Under the pieces are notes generated by a model. That model was given only the letters and a program-made list of their open reading frames with translations. It did no database searches and had not been told where the DNA came from. 7,925 nt of DNA from assembly GCA_012727835.1 (NCBI GenBank), contig JAAYGE010000189.1, positions 1-7,925 on the forward strand. The letters are read 5' to 3'. The DNA comes from Bacillota bacterium (lineage in GTDB: Bacteria > Bacillota_H > UBA994 > UBA5500). A program made the position numbers and the translations under genes. Each line of letters begins with the position of its first letter. Position 1 is the first letter of the stretch. Below, in pieces: positions 1 through 7,925 of the stretch.

Positions 1-669
1 CACTTGCCACCGGGCGGTCCGCAGGTGGGGTGCGAAGGTTGTGCTGGCCGGTTGCAGTAAACGGGTGTGGAAAGGGGCACTAACCGGCAAGGGAATAATA
101 CGTTTGGCCCCGGCTGCTAAGAGATCTTGGCTAGCCCGCTCTACAGCCACCTTGTCGCCGGCGATGACAATTTGCCCTGGGCAGTTGAAGTTGGAGGCCT
201 GTACGTAAGCCGTAGGCTCCGATGCGGCCTGGCACAGGCTCTGTACCACTTCGCGCTCTAAACCGAGTACCACTGCAACTGCTCCCGCCCCCGCCGGATA
301 GGCGGCTGCCATGGCCTTGCCCCGCTCATGTACTAGGCGCACCGCAGTGGGAAAATCCAGGGCGTCGGCAGCCACCAGGGCACTATATTCACCTAGACTA
401 AGCCCTATGGCCGCCTGGGCTCTAACCCCTTCCCTACGCCAAGCCTGCCAGTAGGCAAGAGAGGCGGTTAAAACGGCGGGCTGGGTATAGGGTGTTAAAT
501 TTAGTTCCTCTGCCGGCCCATTGGCCATGAGCTGGGACAGCGACCAGCCCAGGGCTTCATCAGCCTGCCGCAGCAGATTATGGGCTTCCGGATTGAGGGT
601 GGCCAGATCCATAGCCATCCCTACCGTTTGCACCCCTTGGCCGGGGAAAAGTAGGGCTAGTCTTGCCAT
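1..669 (-). CDS. fabD: Malonyl-CoA:ACP transacylase (FabD), 3' end cut by window edge
   Basis: FabD transfers the malonyl group from malonyl-CoA to acyl carrier protein, supplying the extender unit for cytoplasmic type II fatty acid synthesis. Reading the minus strand from ATG 669 gives 223 residues with no stop before the edge; full-length family members are about 310, so roughly 85-90 C-terminal residues are missing. Visible landmarks are PGQG (9-12), the nucleophile elbow GLSLGE with Ser91, Arg116 in the HERGKAM segment, and VSAPFHT with catalytic His201. These positions match E. coli Ser92, Arg117 and His201 closely. Leu90 stands where E. coli has His (GHSLGE); the GLSLGEY form is, as I recall, common in clostridial FabD and not a defect. 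The start is supported by GGAAGG five bases upstream. The start codon lies inside the end of fabK (13-bp overlap), so the two are cotranscribed and probably translationally coupled. The family is clear; the C-terminus is unseen. Confidence 0.95.
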   Translation of the reverse strand, partial: MARLALLFPGQGVQTVGMAMDLATLNPEAHNLLRQADEALGWSLSQLMANGPAEELNLTPYTQPAVLTASLAYWQAWRREGVRAQAAIGLSLGEYSALVAADALDFPTAVRLVHERGKAMAAAYPAGAGAVAVVLGLEREVVQSLCQAASEPTAYVQASNFNCPGQIVIAGDKVAVERASQDLLAAGAKRIIPLPVSAPFHTRLLQPASTTFAPHLRTARWQV

Positions 670-1604
670 GGTTGGCCTTCCAGTTCATGTATTAGCGATT
701 GCACGCCCTTCACAAGTTCCTGTATTATGTCGCGCACCGGCATAATTTGTTTCACCAGCCCCACCCCTTGGCCGGCCATCACGGAGCCATGGGTCACGTC
801 TCCATCGCGGGCTGCTCTGGCTAAACGGCCGGCCCCAAATTCGCTGAGCTCCTCGAAACTGGCGCCAGCTTGCTCTAGCTCCTGAAACTGCCGGGCAAAG
901 CGATTGCGCAGGGTTCGCACCGGGTGACCGGTGGTATGACCGGTGACGATGGCGTCGCGGTCACCGGCTCGCAAAATGGCTTCCTTATAGGCCGGGTGTA
1001 CGGTGCATTCGGTACTACAGATGAAACGGGTGCCCATTTGAACGCCTGCCGCACCTAAGGCGAAGGCGGCCACAATCCCCCGGGCATCGGCGATGCCACC
1101 GGCCGCTATCACTGGGATATTGACCGCATCCACCAGTTGGGGCACCAAGGTTAAAGTACTGATACTGCCGATATGTCCGCCAGCTTCCCACCCCTCGGCA
1201 ATTAAGCCGTCGACACCCAAGCGGGCTAGACGTTTGCCTAAGGCTACCGAAGAGACTACCGGTAGCACTTTAATACCATGCTGCTTGAGCTTTTCCACAT
1301 AGGGGCCCGGGTTGCCGGCCCCGGTTGTTATCACCGGTACTTCCAGATCGATTGCCGCCTGCAGAATGGCTTCCGCCTGTGGCGCCATTAGCATCACGTT
1401 GACGCCAAAGGGGCGTTGGGTTAACGACTTGGTCTTGAGCACTTCCTGGCGGAATTCATCCACCGACATGCTGCCAACGCCGATTACTCCTAACCCCCCT
1501 GCCTCCGAAACAGCGGCGGCCAGCTCGGCGGTTGCCACCCAGGCCATACCGCCTTGGATGAAGGGATGGTCGATTCCTAATAGTTTTATCAAGGTGGTTG
1601 TCAT
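657..1604 (-). CDS. fabK: Enoyl-ACP reductase II (FabK), FMN-dependent
   Basis: FabK reduces trans-2-enoyl-ACP to acyl-ACP, the last step of each fatty acid elongation cycle, using NAD(P)H and FMN in a TIM-barrel fold related to nitronate monooxygenases. The 315-residue product has the usual FabK length. It opens with an IxxPFIQGGMAW motif (11-22) and carries GVNVML (67-72), EAGGHIG (140-146) with His144 at the same number as the S. pneumoniae catalytic His, the phosphate-binding AAGGIAD (167-173), QMGTRF (189-194) and GQGVGLV (278-284). The EAGGH signature and the fabD neighbour favour FabK over nitronate monooxygenase. The start is fixed by AGGAGG, eight bases upstream of ATG 1604. It is the first gene of a minus-strand operon with fabD, behind a well-formed promoter and two dyad elements. 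FabK-type reductases are the triclosan-insensitive alternative to FabI (family knowledge). Confidence 0.95.
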   Translation of the reverse strand: MTTTLIKLLGIDHPFIQGGMAWVATAELAAAVSEAGGLGVIGVGSMSVDEFRQEVLKTKSLTQRPFGVNVMLMAPQAEAILQAAIDLEVPVITTGAGNPGPYVEKLKQHGIKVLPVVSSVALGKRLARLGVDGLIAEGWEAGGHIGSISTLTLVPQLVDAVNIPVIAAGGIADARGIVAAFALGAAGVQMGTRFICSTECTVHPAYKEAILRAGDRDAIVTGHTTGHPVRTLRNRFARQFQELEQAGASFEELSEFGAGRLARAARDGDVTHGSVMAGQGVGLVKQIMPVRDIIQELVKGVQSLIHELEGQPWQD

Positions 1605-1698
1605 TGCTTCTTCCTCCTACCATTGCAGTATTCCGGTGCCCAAACATATCTACCATCGTCGAGAATGTGGTAGCTCCAACCCAAATCTCTATCTTACG

Positions 1699-1714
1699 TG
1701 CATATATTTGTGCT
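1699..1714. promoter_or_regulatory. Putative operator 2 downstream of the fabK start (weaker dyad copy)
   Basis: TGCA (1699-1702), eight bases (tatatttg), TGCT (1711-1714) repeats the GCA-N8-TGC geometry of operator 1, with a single mismatch in the outer base of the right arm. It lies about +7 to +22 relative to the predicted fabK start. Its centre is 53 bp from that of operator 1, close to five helical turns, so dimers at both sites would face the same side of the DNA. The arms are less symmetric than in the other two copies, hence lower confidence. Confidence 0.4.
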
Positions 1715-1727
1715 CATGGATAAATGG

Positions 1728-1756
1728 ATTATAGCACGACAAAAGAGAGTGTGCAA
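1728..1756 (-). promoter_or_regulatory. Sigma-A-type promoter of the fabK-fabD operon
   Basis: On the minus strand a perfect TATAAT -10 box (plus 1728-1733) lies exactly 17 bp from TTGCAC (plus 1751-1756), a 3-of-6 match to the -35 consensus. TGC directly before the -10 makes it an extended -10 (TGnTATAAT), which would compensate for the weak -35. The expected transcription start is near 1721, giving a leader of about 117 nt before fabK. The -35 box overlaps the left arm of the dyad at 1752-1767, so a bound regulator would block RNA polymerase. Start site and function are inferred. Confidence 0.8.
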
Positions 1757-1767
1757 CATTATGTGCA
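1752..1767. promoter_or_regulatory. Putative operator 1 at the fabK promoter (TGCA-N8-TGCA dyad)
   Basis: TGCA (1752-1755), eight bases, TGCA (1764-1767); the inverted arms extend to TGTGCA-N8-TGCACA over 1750-1769. The left arm lies inside the fabK -35 box. The plus-strand 18-mer from 1752 matches the one at the fabZ promoter (from 5210) at 15 of 18 positions, including ATGTGCACA. The dyad shape suggests a homodimeric helix-turn-helix regulator. Its identity is unknown. Confidence 0.6.
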
Positions 1768-1943
1768 CATATGATTTCTCGTGCGTGATGGGGATGTGCC
1801 AGAAGATGGCGGGTTAAAATCTGGTGGCGATAAAAAATATACTGATGGTTCTTCGTATAAGAAAGCTGGCGCAACTTTTTACACTGACTCCCGTATTAGC
1901 CTTCGGGTTGAGGAATTACAGTGTTTGCATAGTCGATAGCGTT

Positions 1944-1955
1944 GGAGGGAGCAAA

Positions 1956-1958
<3 letters not shown>
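1944..1958 (+). promoter_or_regulatory. Ribosome-binding site that sets a TTG start for the Ca2+-ATPase
   Basis: GGAGGG (1944-1949) lies six bases before TTG 1956, which is in frame with the ATPase. The upstream in-frame ATG 1824 is preceded by AT-rich sequence and a GGTGG with poor match, and would add 44 residues that do not resemble the start of this family. Starting at 1956, catalytic and Ca2+-binding residues fall at constant offsets from SERCA within each domain, in line with a normal N-terminus. Confidence 0.8.
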
Positions 1959-4676
<2,718 letters not shown>

Positions 4677-4726
4677 TGAGGTTGGGCACAGGCGCTCTAG
4701 TATGACCAACCGCCTGCAAACACGAA

Positions 4727-4763
4727 GGGCTGTCGCAACTGCTTTTGCGACAGCCCGTTTTTT
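4727..4763 (+). terminator. Rho-independent terminator of the Ca2+-ATPase, abutting fabZ
   Basis: A perfect 12-bp stem (4727-4738 with 4745-4756), a six-base loop and then G followed by six T (4758-4763) form a textbook intrinsic terminator on the plus strand, 50 bases after the ATPase stop. The T-run overlaps the fabZ stop codon (4762-4764, other strand). Read on the minus strand the same stem directly follows fabZ but is followed by TTCGTGTTTG, so it would terminate fabZ only weakly. Confidence 0.93.
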
Positions 4764-5190
4764 ATATAGGGTCACTTAAGGCAAACATCAATTCACCGGA
4801 AGCTACCACCGCACCGTCCACTGTGGCAACTGCTTTCCCTTTACCGATAGGCCCCTTTTGCGTAATGATCTCCACCTGCAGCAGCAACTGGTCGCCGGGC
4901 TTTACTTGGCGCCGGAAACGCAACTTGTCAATACCGGCGAACAGGCCTAGCTTTCCCGCATTTTCTGGCAAACTCAATAGGGCAACGGCTCCCACTTGAG
5001 CTAGAGCTTCCACGATCAAAACGCCTGGCATAACCGGATGATGGGGGAAATGACCAGCGAAGAAGGGTTCGTTGATGGTTACATTCTTTAGACCGCGGGC
5101 TGATTTCCCGGGAATAATTTCAATGACTTTATCTACTAATAGGAAGGGGTGGCGATGGGGGAGCAGGCTCATGATTTGATTAATATCCAT
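4762..5190 (-). CDS. fabZ: 3-hydroxyacyl-ACP dehydratase (FabZ)
   Basis: FabZ dehydrates beta-hydroxyacyl-ACP to trans-2-enoyl-ACP, the substrate of FabK. It is a cytoplasmic hot-dog-fold enzyme. The 142-residue product has the family length and shows [14 protein letters not shown] (9-22), then [26 protein letters not shown] (40-65) containing catalytic His47 and Glu61, equivalent to His49/Glu63 in P. aeruginosa FabZ. The start at ATG 5190 is chosen because GGAGGTG lies five bases upstream and the protein begins MDINQI, typical of FabZ. An in-frame ATG at 5226 would add 12 residues but lies upstream of the predicted transcription start, so it cannot be used. It is a single-gene unit, convergent with the ATPase and divergent from pepF, and separated from the fabK-fabD operon by about 3 kb. 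Its promoter carries the same dyad as that operon. FabA is unlikely given length and motif. Confidence 0.96.
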   Translation of the reverse strand: MDINQIMSLLPHRHPFLLVDKVIEIIPGKSARGLKNVTINEPFFAGHFPHHPVMPGVLIVEALAQVGAVALLSLPENAGKLGLFAGIDKLRFRRQVKPGDQLLLQVEIITQKGPIGKGKAVATVDGAVVASGELMFALSDPI

Positions 5191-5195
5191 TGGTA

Positions 5196-5202
5196 CACCT
5201 CC
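5196..5202 (-). promoter_or_regulatory. fabZ ribosome-binding site
   Basis: GGAGGTG on the minus strand lies five bases before ATG 5190 and selects this start over the in-frame ATG at 5226, which has no such site and lies outside the predicted transcript. Confidence 0.85.
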
Positions 5203-5209
5203 AAGAATT

Positions 5210-5225
5210 TGCACAAGTATGTGCA
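5210..5225. promoter_or_regulatory. Putative operator at the fabZ start site (TGCA-N8-TGCA dyad)
   Basis: TGCA (5210-5213), eight bases, TGCA (5222-5225). Here the inner bases also pair, giving a perfect TGCACA-N4-TGTGCA palindrome. It covers the predicted fabZ transcription start near 5221 and begins three bases past the -10 box, a classic repressor position. It matches the fabK element at 15 of 18 positions. The binding protein is unknown. Confidence 0.6.
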
Positions 5226-5227
5226 CA

Positions 5228-5256
5228 ATTATAGACCAGCCGCCGGCCTAGTACAA
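5228..5256 (-). promoter_or_regulatory. Sigma-A-type promoter of fabZ
   Basis: On the minus strand TTGTAC (plus 5251-5256) and a perfect TATAAT (plus 5228-5233) are separated by exactly 17 bp. The expected start near 5221 gives a leader of about 31 nt containing the dyad and ribosome-binding site. The architecture copies that of the fabK promoter: perfect -10, weak TTGnAC -35, 17-bp spacer. Confidence 0.8.
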
Positions 5257-5360
5257 GCCCATTTTGCCAGCAAAAACTCTGACCCCTTAGCCTGGCTAGC
5301 AGGGAAAAGGGCATTGGCTGAGAAATATTCTAAAAGATACCAAGTATAAGGAGGGTCCCC

Positions 5361-7160
5361 ATGAGTAAACGTTTGCGACGGGCAGAGGTCCCGGAACACC
5401 TGACCTGGAACCTAGCCGACATTTTCCCCGATGATAGGGCTTGGGAAAAAGCGCTAACCGCCGTACTGGAAGAACTTCCCTCTGTGACCCAGTATCAGGG
5501 GCACTTAGGCGAGGGGCCGGAAGTCCTGCTGGCGTGTCTGGAAGCGGCGGAAGAGTTGACCAAGAAAGTGATTAAAGTTAGAACCTATGCGTCCCTGAAA
5601 CAATCGGCCGATGGCACCGATCCGGCCAACCAAGTGGCCATGGGGCGGGCCGCCGCTATGGCAGCCCAGGTGGAGGCGGCCACTTCCTTTATTCGTTCGG
5701 AAGCTCTTAGTCTGCCGGAAGGGACGCTAGAGCGTTACTTAGAAGAGGAGCCCAAGCTAAGGGAATTCCAGCGTCTAATTAACAAGTTAAATGCAGAAAA
5801 ACCTTATATGTTGCATCCCGAGACGGAAAAGGCGTTAGCATCTTTAAGCGAAGTGCTCGGTGCGCCTTATGTGATTTACACCCGCTCGAAAGCCGCCGAT
5901 ATGACCTTCGAGCCGGTGCTGGATAGCCAGGGCAAGAGCCATCCCATGTCTTTTGCCATGTATGAAGAAGCCTACGAGAAATCACCCGATACCACGCTGC
6001 GGCGCAACGCCTATACAGCCTTTACCAAAGGTTTGCAGGCCTATCAGAATACCTACGGCGCCACCTGGGGTACGGAAGTAAAGAAACAGGTAACTTTGGC
6101 CAAATTGCGGGGTTATGAATCGGCCACCCATATGCTGTTGCATGGCCAAGAAGTGAGCTTAGAAGTATATAACAACCTGCATGACATTATCCTGAAGGAG
6201 CTGGCACCCCACATGCGCCGCTATGCGGAGCTGCGCAAGAAGGTTTTGGGGCTGGATAAATTGCTTTACTGTGATATCGAAGCACCGTTGGACCCCGAGT
6301 TCAGCCCGCCGGCCACCTTCGAAGCCGCTTCGGAAATTATTCTTAATGGACTGTCGGTATTGGGTGAAGAATATGCGGCCATTATCGAGGCCGGTTTGAA
6401 GAACCGGTGGATTGACTTGGCCAACAATGTTGGTAAGTCCACCGGGGCCTTCTGCACTACCGTTCCCGATGTGCACCCCTATATCCTAGTGACCTGGACC
6501 GATAATATGCGCAGCGCTTTATTACTGAGCCATGAGTTGGGGCATGCAGGCCACGGAGTACTGGCTCAACGCTATCAGCGTCTCAGCAATGCCCGCGCTT
6601 CCATGTTCTTCATTGAAGCCCCGTCCACAATCAACGAGCTACTGGTGGGCAATTACATTAAGTCGCAAACCAATGACCCACGGATGATTCGTTGGCTAGC
6701 CATGCAGCTGTTGATGACCTATCATCATAACTTTGTTCGCCACCTGATCGAGGGTGAATTACAACGCCGCATTTTTGCCCTGGCGGAGGAAGGTCAACCG
6801 ATTACCGCTTCTGTGCTCAGCCAGGTCCAAGGTGAGATACTGGAAGAATTCTGGGGTGACACGGTGGAGATTGACGAAGGGGCCCGCCTAACATGGATGC
6901 GACAACCCCATTACTATATGGGCTTGTATCCCTACAGTTATTCGGCGGGGTTGACCATCGGTACCGCAGTAGCCCAGGCTATACTAGAGGAGGGACAACC
7001 GGCCGTGGACCGCTGGTTGGAGGTGCTAAAGGCCGGCGGCACTAAACCACCAATGGAATTGGCAAAGATGGCCGGGGTGGACATGACTAAACCCGATCCG
7101 ATTTATGCCGCTGTGGACTATGTAGGATCGCTGGTGGATCTGGTTGTGGAAAGTTTCTAG
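5361..7160 (+). CDS. pepF: Oligoendopeptidase F (M3B family zinc metallopeptidase)
   Basis: PepF-type enzymes are cytoplasmic zinc peptidases that cut short peptides, generally of about 7-17 residues, and act in peptide turnover. The 599-residue product matches the family length. It begins with the characteristic VPEHLTWNLADIFPDDRAWE segment (10-29), followed by the helical N-terminal domain (roughly 110-180) and the M3 catalytic domain (roughly 200-580). The zinc motif HELGH is at 391-395 (ligands His391 and His395, catalytic Glu392) and the third ligand Glu419 lies in the EAPSTINE segment. HYYMGLYPYSYSAGL (517-531) supplies the His/Tyr residues that contact substrate in this family. There is no signal peptide. 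The start is fixed by AAGGAGG six bases before ATG 5361. It is divergent from fabZ; I could not find a convincing promoter between 5257 and 5347. A hairpin follows its stop. The link to the neighbouring lipid genes appears to be only positional. Confidence 0.95.
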   Translation: MSKRLRRAEVPEHLTWNLADIFPDDRAWEKALTAVLEELPSVTQYQGHLGEGPEVLLACLEAAEELTKKVIKVRTYASLKQSADGTDPANQVAMGRAAAMAAQVEAATSFIRSEALSLPEGTLERYLEEEPKLREFQRLINKLNAEKPYMLHPETEKALASLSEVLGAPYVIYTRSKAADMTFEPVLDSQGKSHPMSFAMYEEAYEKSPDTTLRRNAYTAFTKGLQAYQNTYGATWGTEVKKQVTLAKLRGYESATHMLLHGQEVSLEVYNNLHDIILKELAPHMRRYAELRKKVLGLDKLLYCDIEAPLDPEFSPPATFEAASEIILNGLSVLGEEYAAIIEAGLKNRWIDLANNVGKSTGAFCTTVPDVHPYILVTWTDNMRSALLLSHELGHAGHGVLAQRYQRLSNARASMFFIEAPSTINELLVGNYIKSQTNDPRMIRWLAMQLLMTYHHNFVRHLIEGELQRRIFALAEEGQPITASVLSQVQGEILEEFWGDTVEIDEGARLTWMRQPHYYMGLYPYSYSAGLTIGTAVAQAILEEGQPAVDRWLEVLKAGGTKPPMELAKMAGVDMTKPDPIYAAVDYVGSLVDLVVESF

Positions 7161-7170
7161 TATAAAGGTT

Positions 7171-7194
7171 AACCCCGCCGTTTTAGGCGGGGTT
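7171..7194 (+). terminator. Hairpin after pepF, probable weak terminator
   Basis: A perfect 9-bp GC-rich stem (7171-7179 with 7186-7194) with a six-base loop (gtttta) starts 11 bases after the pepF stop. It is followed by GGCTTATATC and not a T-run, so intrinsic termination may be inefficient. Some transcripts could continue into the downstream oxidoreductase. It could instead be a 3'-end stabilising structure. Confidence 0.55.
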
Positions 7195-7217
7195 GGCTTA
7201 TATCAGGAGAGGTAAGT

Positions 7218-7925
7218 ATGTATGATCTGGCAATTGTGGGCGCTGGCCCAGCAGGGGCAACTTTGGCGCGGTTGCTGAGCAAACGCTACCGAATATTGTT
7301 GGTTGACCGACGGGAGCTGCACAAGGAGGTCGCCTCCGGAAAGCTAATCAAGAGCTGCGGCGGTTTATTGGCCCCTGATGCACAGAAAGTGCTGGCCCAA
7401 TTGGGACTGGGACTTCCAGAGGAAGTCTTAGTTGGTCCACAGCTTTTCGTTGTACGTACCATTGATTTGGATCAAAACTTTGAAAGATACTATCAACGTT
7501 TCTACGTCAACATAGATCGCGAGAAGTTTGACCGCTGGCTGGTATCGCTGGTAGCCGATGGGGTTACGAAGTGTTTTGGCACTACCTTCTGCGGGTTTCA
7601 AATAGAAGGGGAGGTAACCACGTTAACCCTGCAGCGAGACGGTAGACGTTGGCAAGAGAAGACCCGTCTGTTAATAGGTGCCGATGGCGCCAATTCGCTG
7701 GTTAGGAAGCAAGCCAGTGGGTCGGAGAACCGTGTCCGGCAGTATATCGCCATCCAGGAAAGGTTCCGCTCGGAGGAACTAATGCCCTATTTTACTGCCA
7801 TCTTTGCCCGCGACATAACCGACTTCTATGGCTGGACCATACCTAAGCAGAATGAGTTGCTGGTGGGTGCAGCCCTGACACCTGGTCCTAAGGCAGCGGC
7901 TATGTTTCAGGAGTTCAAGAACCGC
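7218..7925 (+). CDS. CbrA-like / geranylgeranyl-reductase-family FAD oxidoreductase, 3' end cut by window edge
   Basis: A flavoprotein of the group that includes geranylgeranyl reductases and E. coli CbrA; its substrate is unknown. The 236 visible residues start with a Rossmann FAD-binding motif, GAGPAG (8-13), with an acidic Asp30 at the end of the second strand. CGGLLAPDAQ (47-56), YQRFYVNIDREKFDRWL (92-108), GADGANSLVR (154-163) and the RQYIAIQ segment (174-180) follow, all closely resembling E. coli CbrA as I remember it. CbrA is about 354 residues, so about a third is missing. The start is supported by AGGAG eight bases before ATG 7218. The gap from pepF is 57 bp and contains a hairpin with no T-run. 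No separate promoter is evident, so it may be partly cotranscribed with pepF. Membrane-lipid reduction would suit the lipid-gene neighbourhood, but that is speculation. Confidence 0.85.
   Translation, partial: MYDLAIVGAGPAGATLARLLSKRYRILLVDRRELHKEVASGKLIKSCGGLLAPDAQKVLAQLGLGLPEEVLVGPQLFVVRTIDLDQNFERYYQRFYVNIDREKFDRWLVSLVADGVTKCFGTTFCGFQIEGEVTTLTLQRDGRRWQEKTRLLIGADGANSLVRKQASGSENRVRQYIAIQERFRSEELMPYFTAIFARDITDFYGWTIPKQNELLVGAALTPGPKAAAMFQEFKNR

Larger units (their letters stand above)
1605..1955. other. Divergent fabK/ATPase control region without genes
   Basis: These 351 bases separate the minus-strand fabK operon from the plus-strand Ca2+-ATPase. The left two thirds hold the fabK leader (about 117 nt), its promoter and two TGCA-N8-TGC dyads, each listed separately. 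The right third should hold the ATPase promoter and leader. The best candidate I can see is TTAAAA (1814-1819) and TATACT (1838-1843) at 18-bp spacing, which is too weak to list as a site. No yybP-ykoY-type manganese riboswitch core was recognised upstream of the ATPase. The reading frame of the ATPase stays open back to ATG 1824, but I judge 1824-1955 to be untranslated because that ATG lacks a good ribosome-binding site. Confidence 0.6.

Noticed and set aside
1456..1656. Open frame on the minus strand (66 codons) starting in the fabK leader
   Set aside because: It overlaps fabK in another frame, has no ribosome-binding site at its first ATG, and is rich in Arg and Gly as expected from an out-of-frame reading of fabK.
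1781..1799. Further TGC-containing repeat next to the fabK operator (GTGCG ... TGTGCC)
   Set aside because: The TGC units are 11 bases apart, not 8, and lack the TATGTGCACA core, so it does not fit the dyad.
1800..1955. Possible Mn2+ (yybP-ykoY) riboswitch before the P-type ATPase
   Set aside because: I looked for the GGGGAGTAG-like and paired GC-rich loop elements and did not find them.
4680..4715. GGTTGG/CCAACC and AGGCG/CGCCT complementary pairs just after the ATPase
   Set aside because: Short stems with long loops that compete with each other. The perfect 12-bp terminator immediately downstream explains termination.
5247..5257. CCTAGTACAAG resembling half of a FapR site
   Set aside because: Only about seven bases match and there is no inverted partner. 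The sequence is explained by the fabZ -35 box.
5288..5298. Short palindrome TAGCC-T-GGCTA upstream of pepF
   Set aside because: Arms are only 5 bp with no second copy and no promoter beside it; this is expected by chance.
5149..5349. Open frame on the plus strand (66 codons) across the fabZ-pepF gap
   Set aside because: It begins inside fabZ on the opposite strand, has no family resemblance, and covers the fabZ promoter and operator, so it is most likely chance.

Overview
The window looks like chromosomal DNA of a Gram-positive anaerobe of the Firmicutes, most likely a Clostridia/Peptococcaceae-type organism. This is inferred from strong AGGAGG-type ribosome-binding sites, a TTG start codon, fabK as the enoyl-ACP reductase, a GLSLGEY-type FabD, an M3B oligoendopeptidase F, and GC content a little above half by eye. 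There are no tRNAs, rRNAs, CRISPR arrays, insertion sequences or phage genes, and no composition break that would suggest a recent island.

Layout. (1) 1-1604, minus strand: fabK followed by fabD, with a 13-bp overlap. This is the start of a type II fatty acid synthesis operon that leaves the window on the left. (2) 1605-1955: a divergent control region holding a good sigma-A-type promoter for fabK and two copies of a TGCA-N8-TGC dyad. (3) 1956-4676, plus strand: a SERCA-like P-type Ca2+-ATPase, probably starting at TTG 1956 rather than at the upstream ATG. It ends in a strong terminator at 4727-4763. (4) 4762-5190, minus strand: fabZ, convergent with the ATPase, with its own promoter and another copy of the dyad across its predicted transcription start. 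(5) 5361-7160, plus strand: pepF, divergent from fabZ. (6) 7218-7925, plus strand: the first 236 codons of a CbrA/geranylgeranyl-reductase-like FAD oxidoreductase, cut by the window edge.

How the parts fit. FabD loads malonyl groups onto acyl carrier protein, FabZ dehydrates the beta-hydroxyacyl-ACP and FabK reduces the enoyl-ACP, so three steps of fatty acid elongation are encoded in two separate transcription units. Both units have a promoter with a TATAAT -10 box and a weak TTGnAC -35 box at 17-bp spacing, and both have a 16-bp element matching at 15 of 18 positions in the same place relative to transcription. The simplest reading is one regulator controlling both units. No regulator gene is visible, and the motif does not resemble the FapR or FabT sites I know. 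This shared operator is the most interesting signal here. The remaining genes are recognisable families, and I found no evidence of a wholly new multi-gene system.
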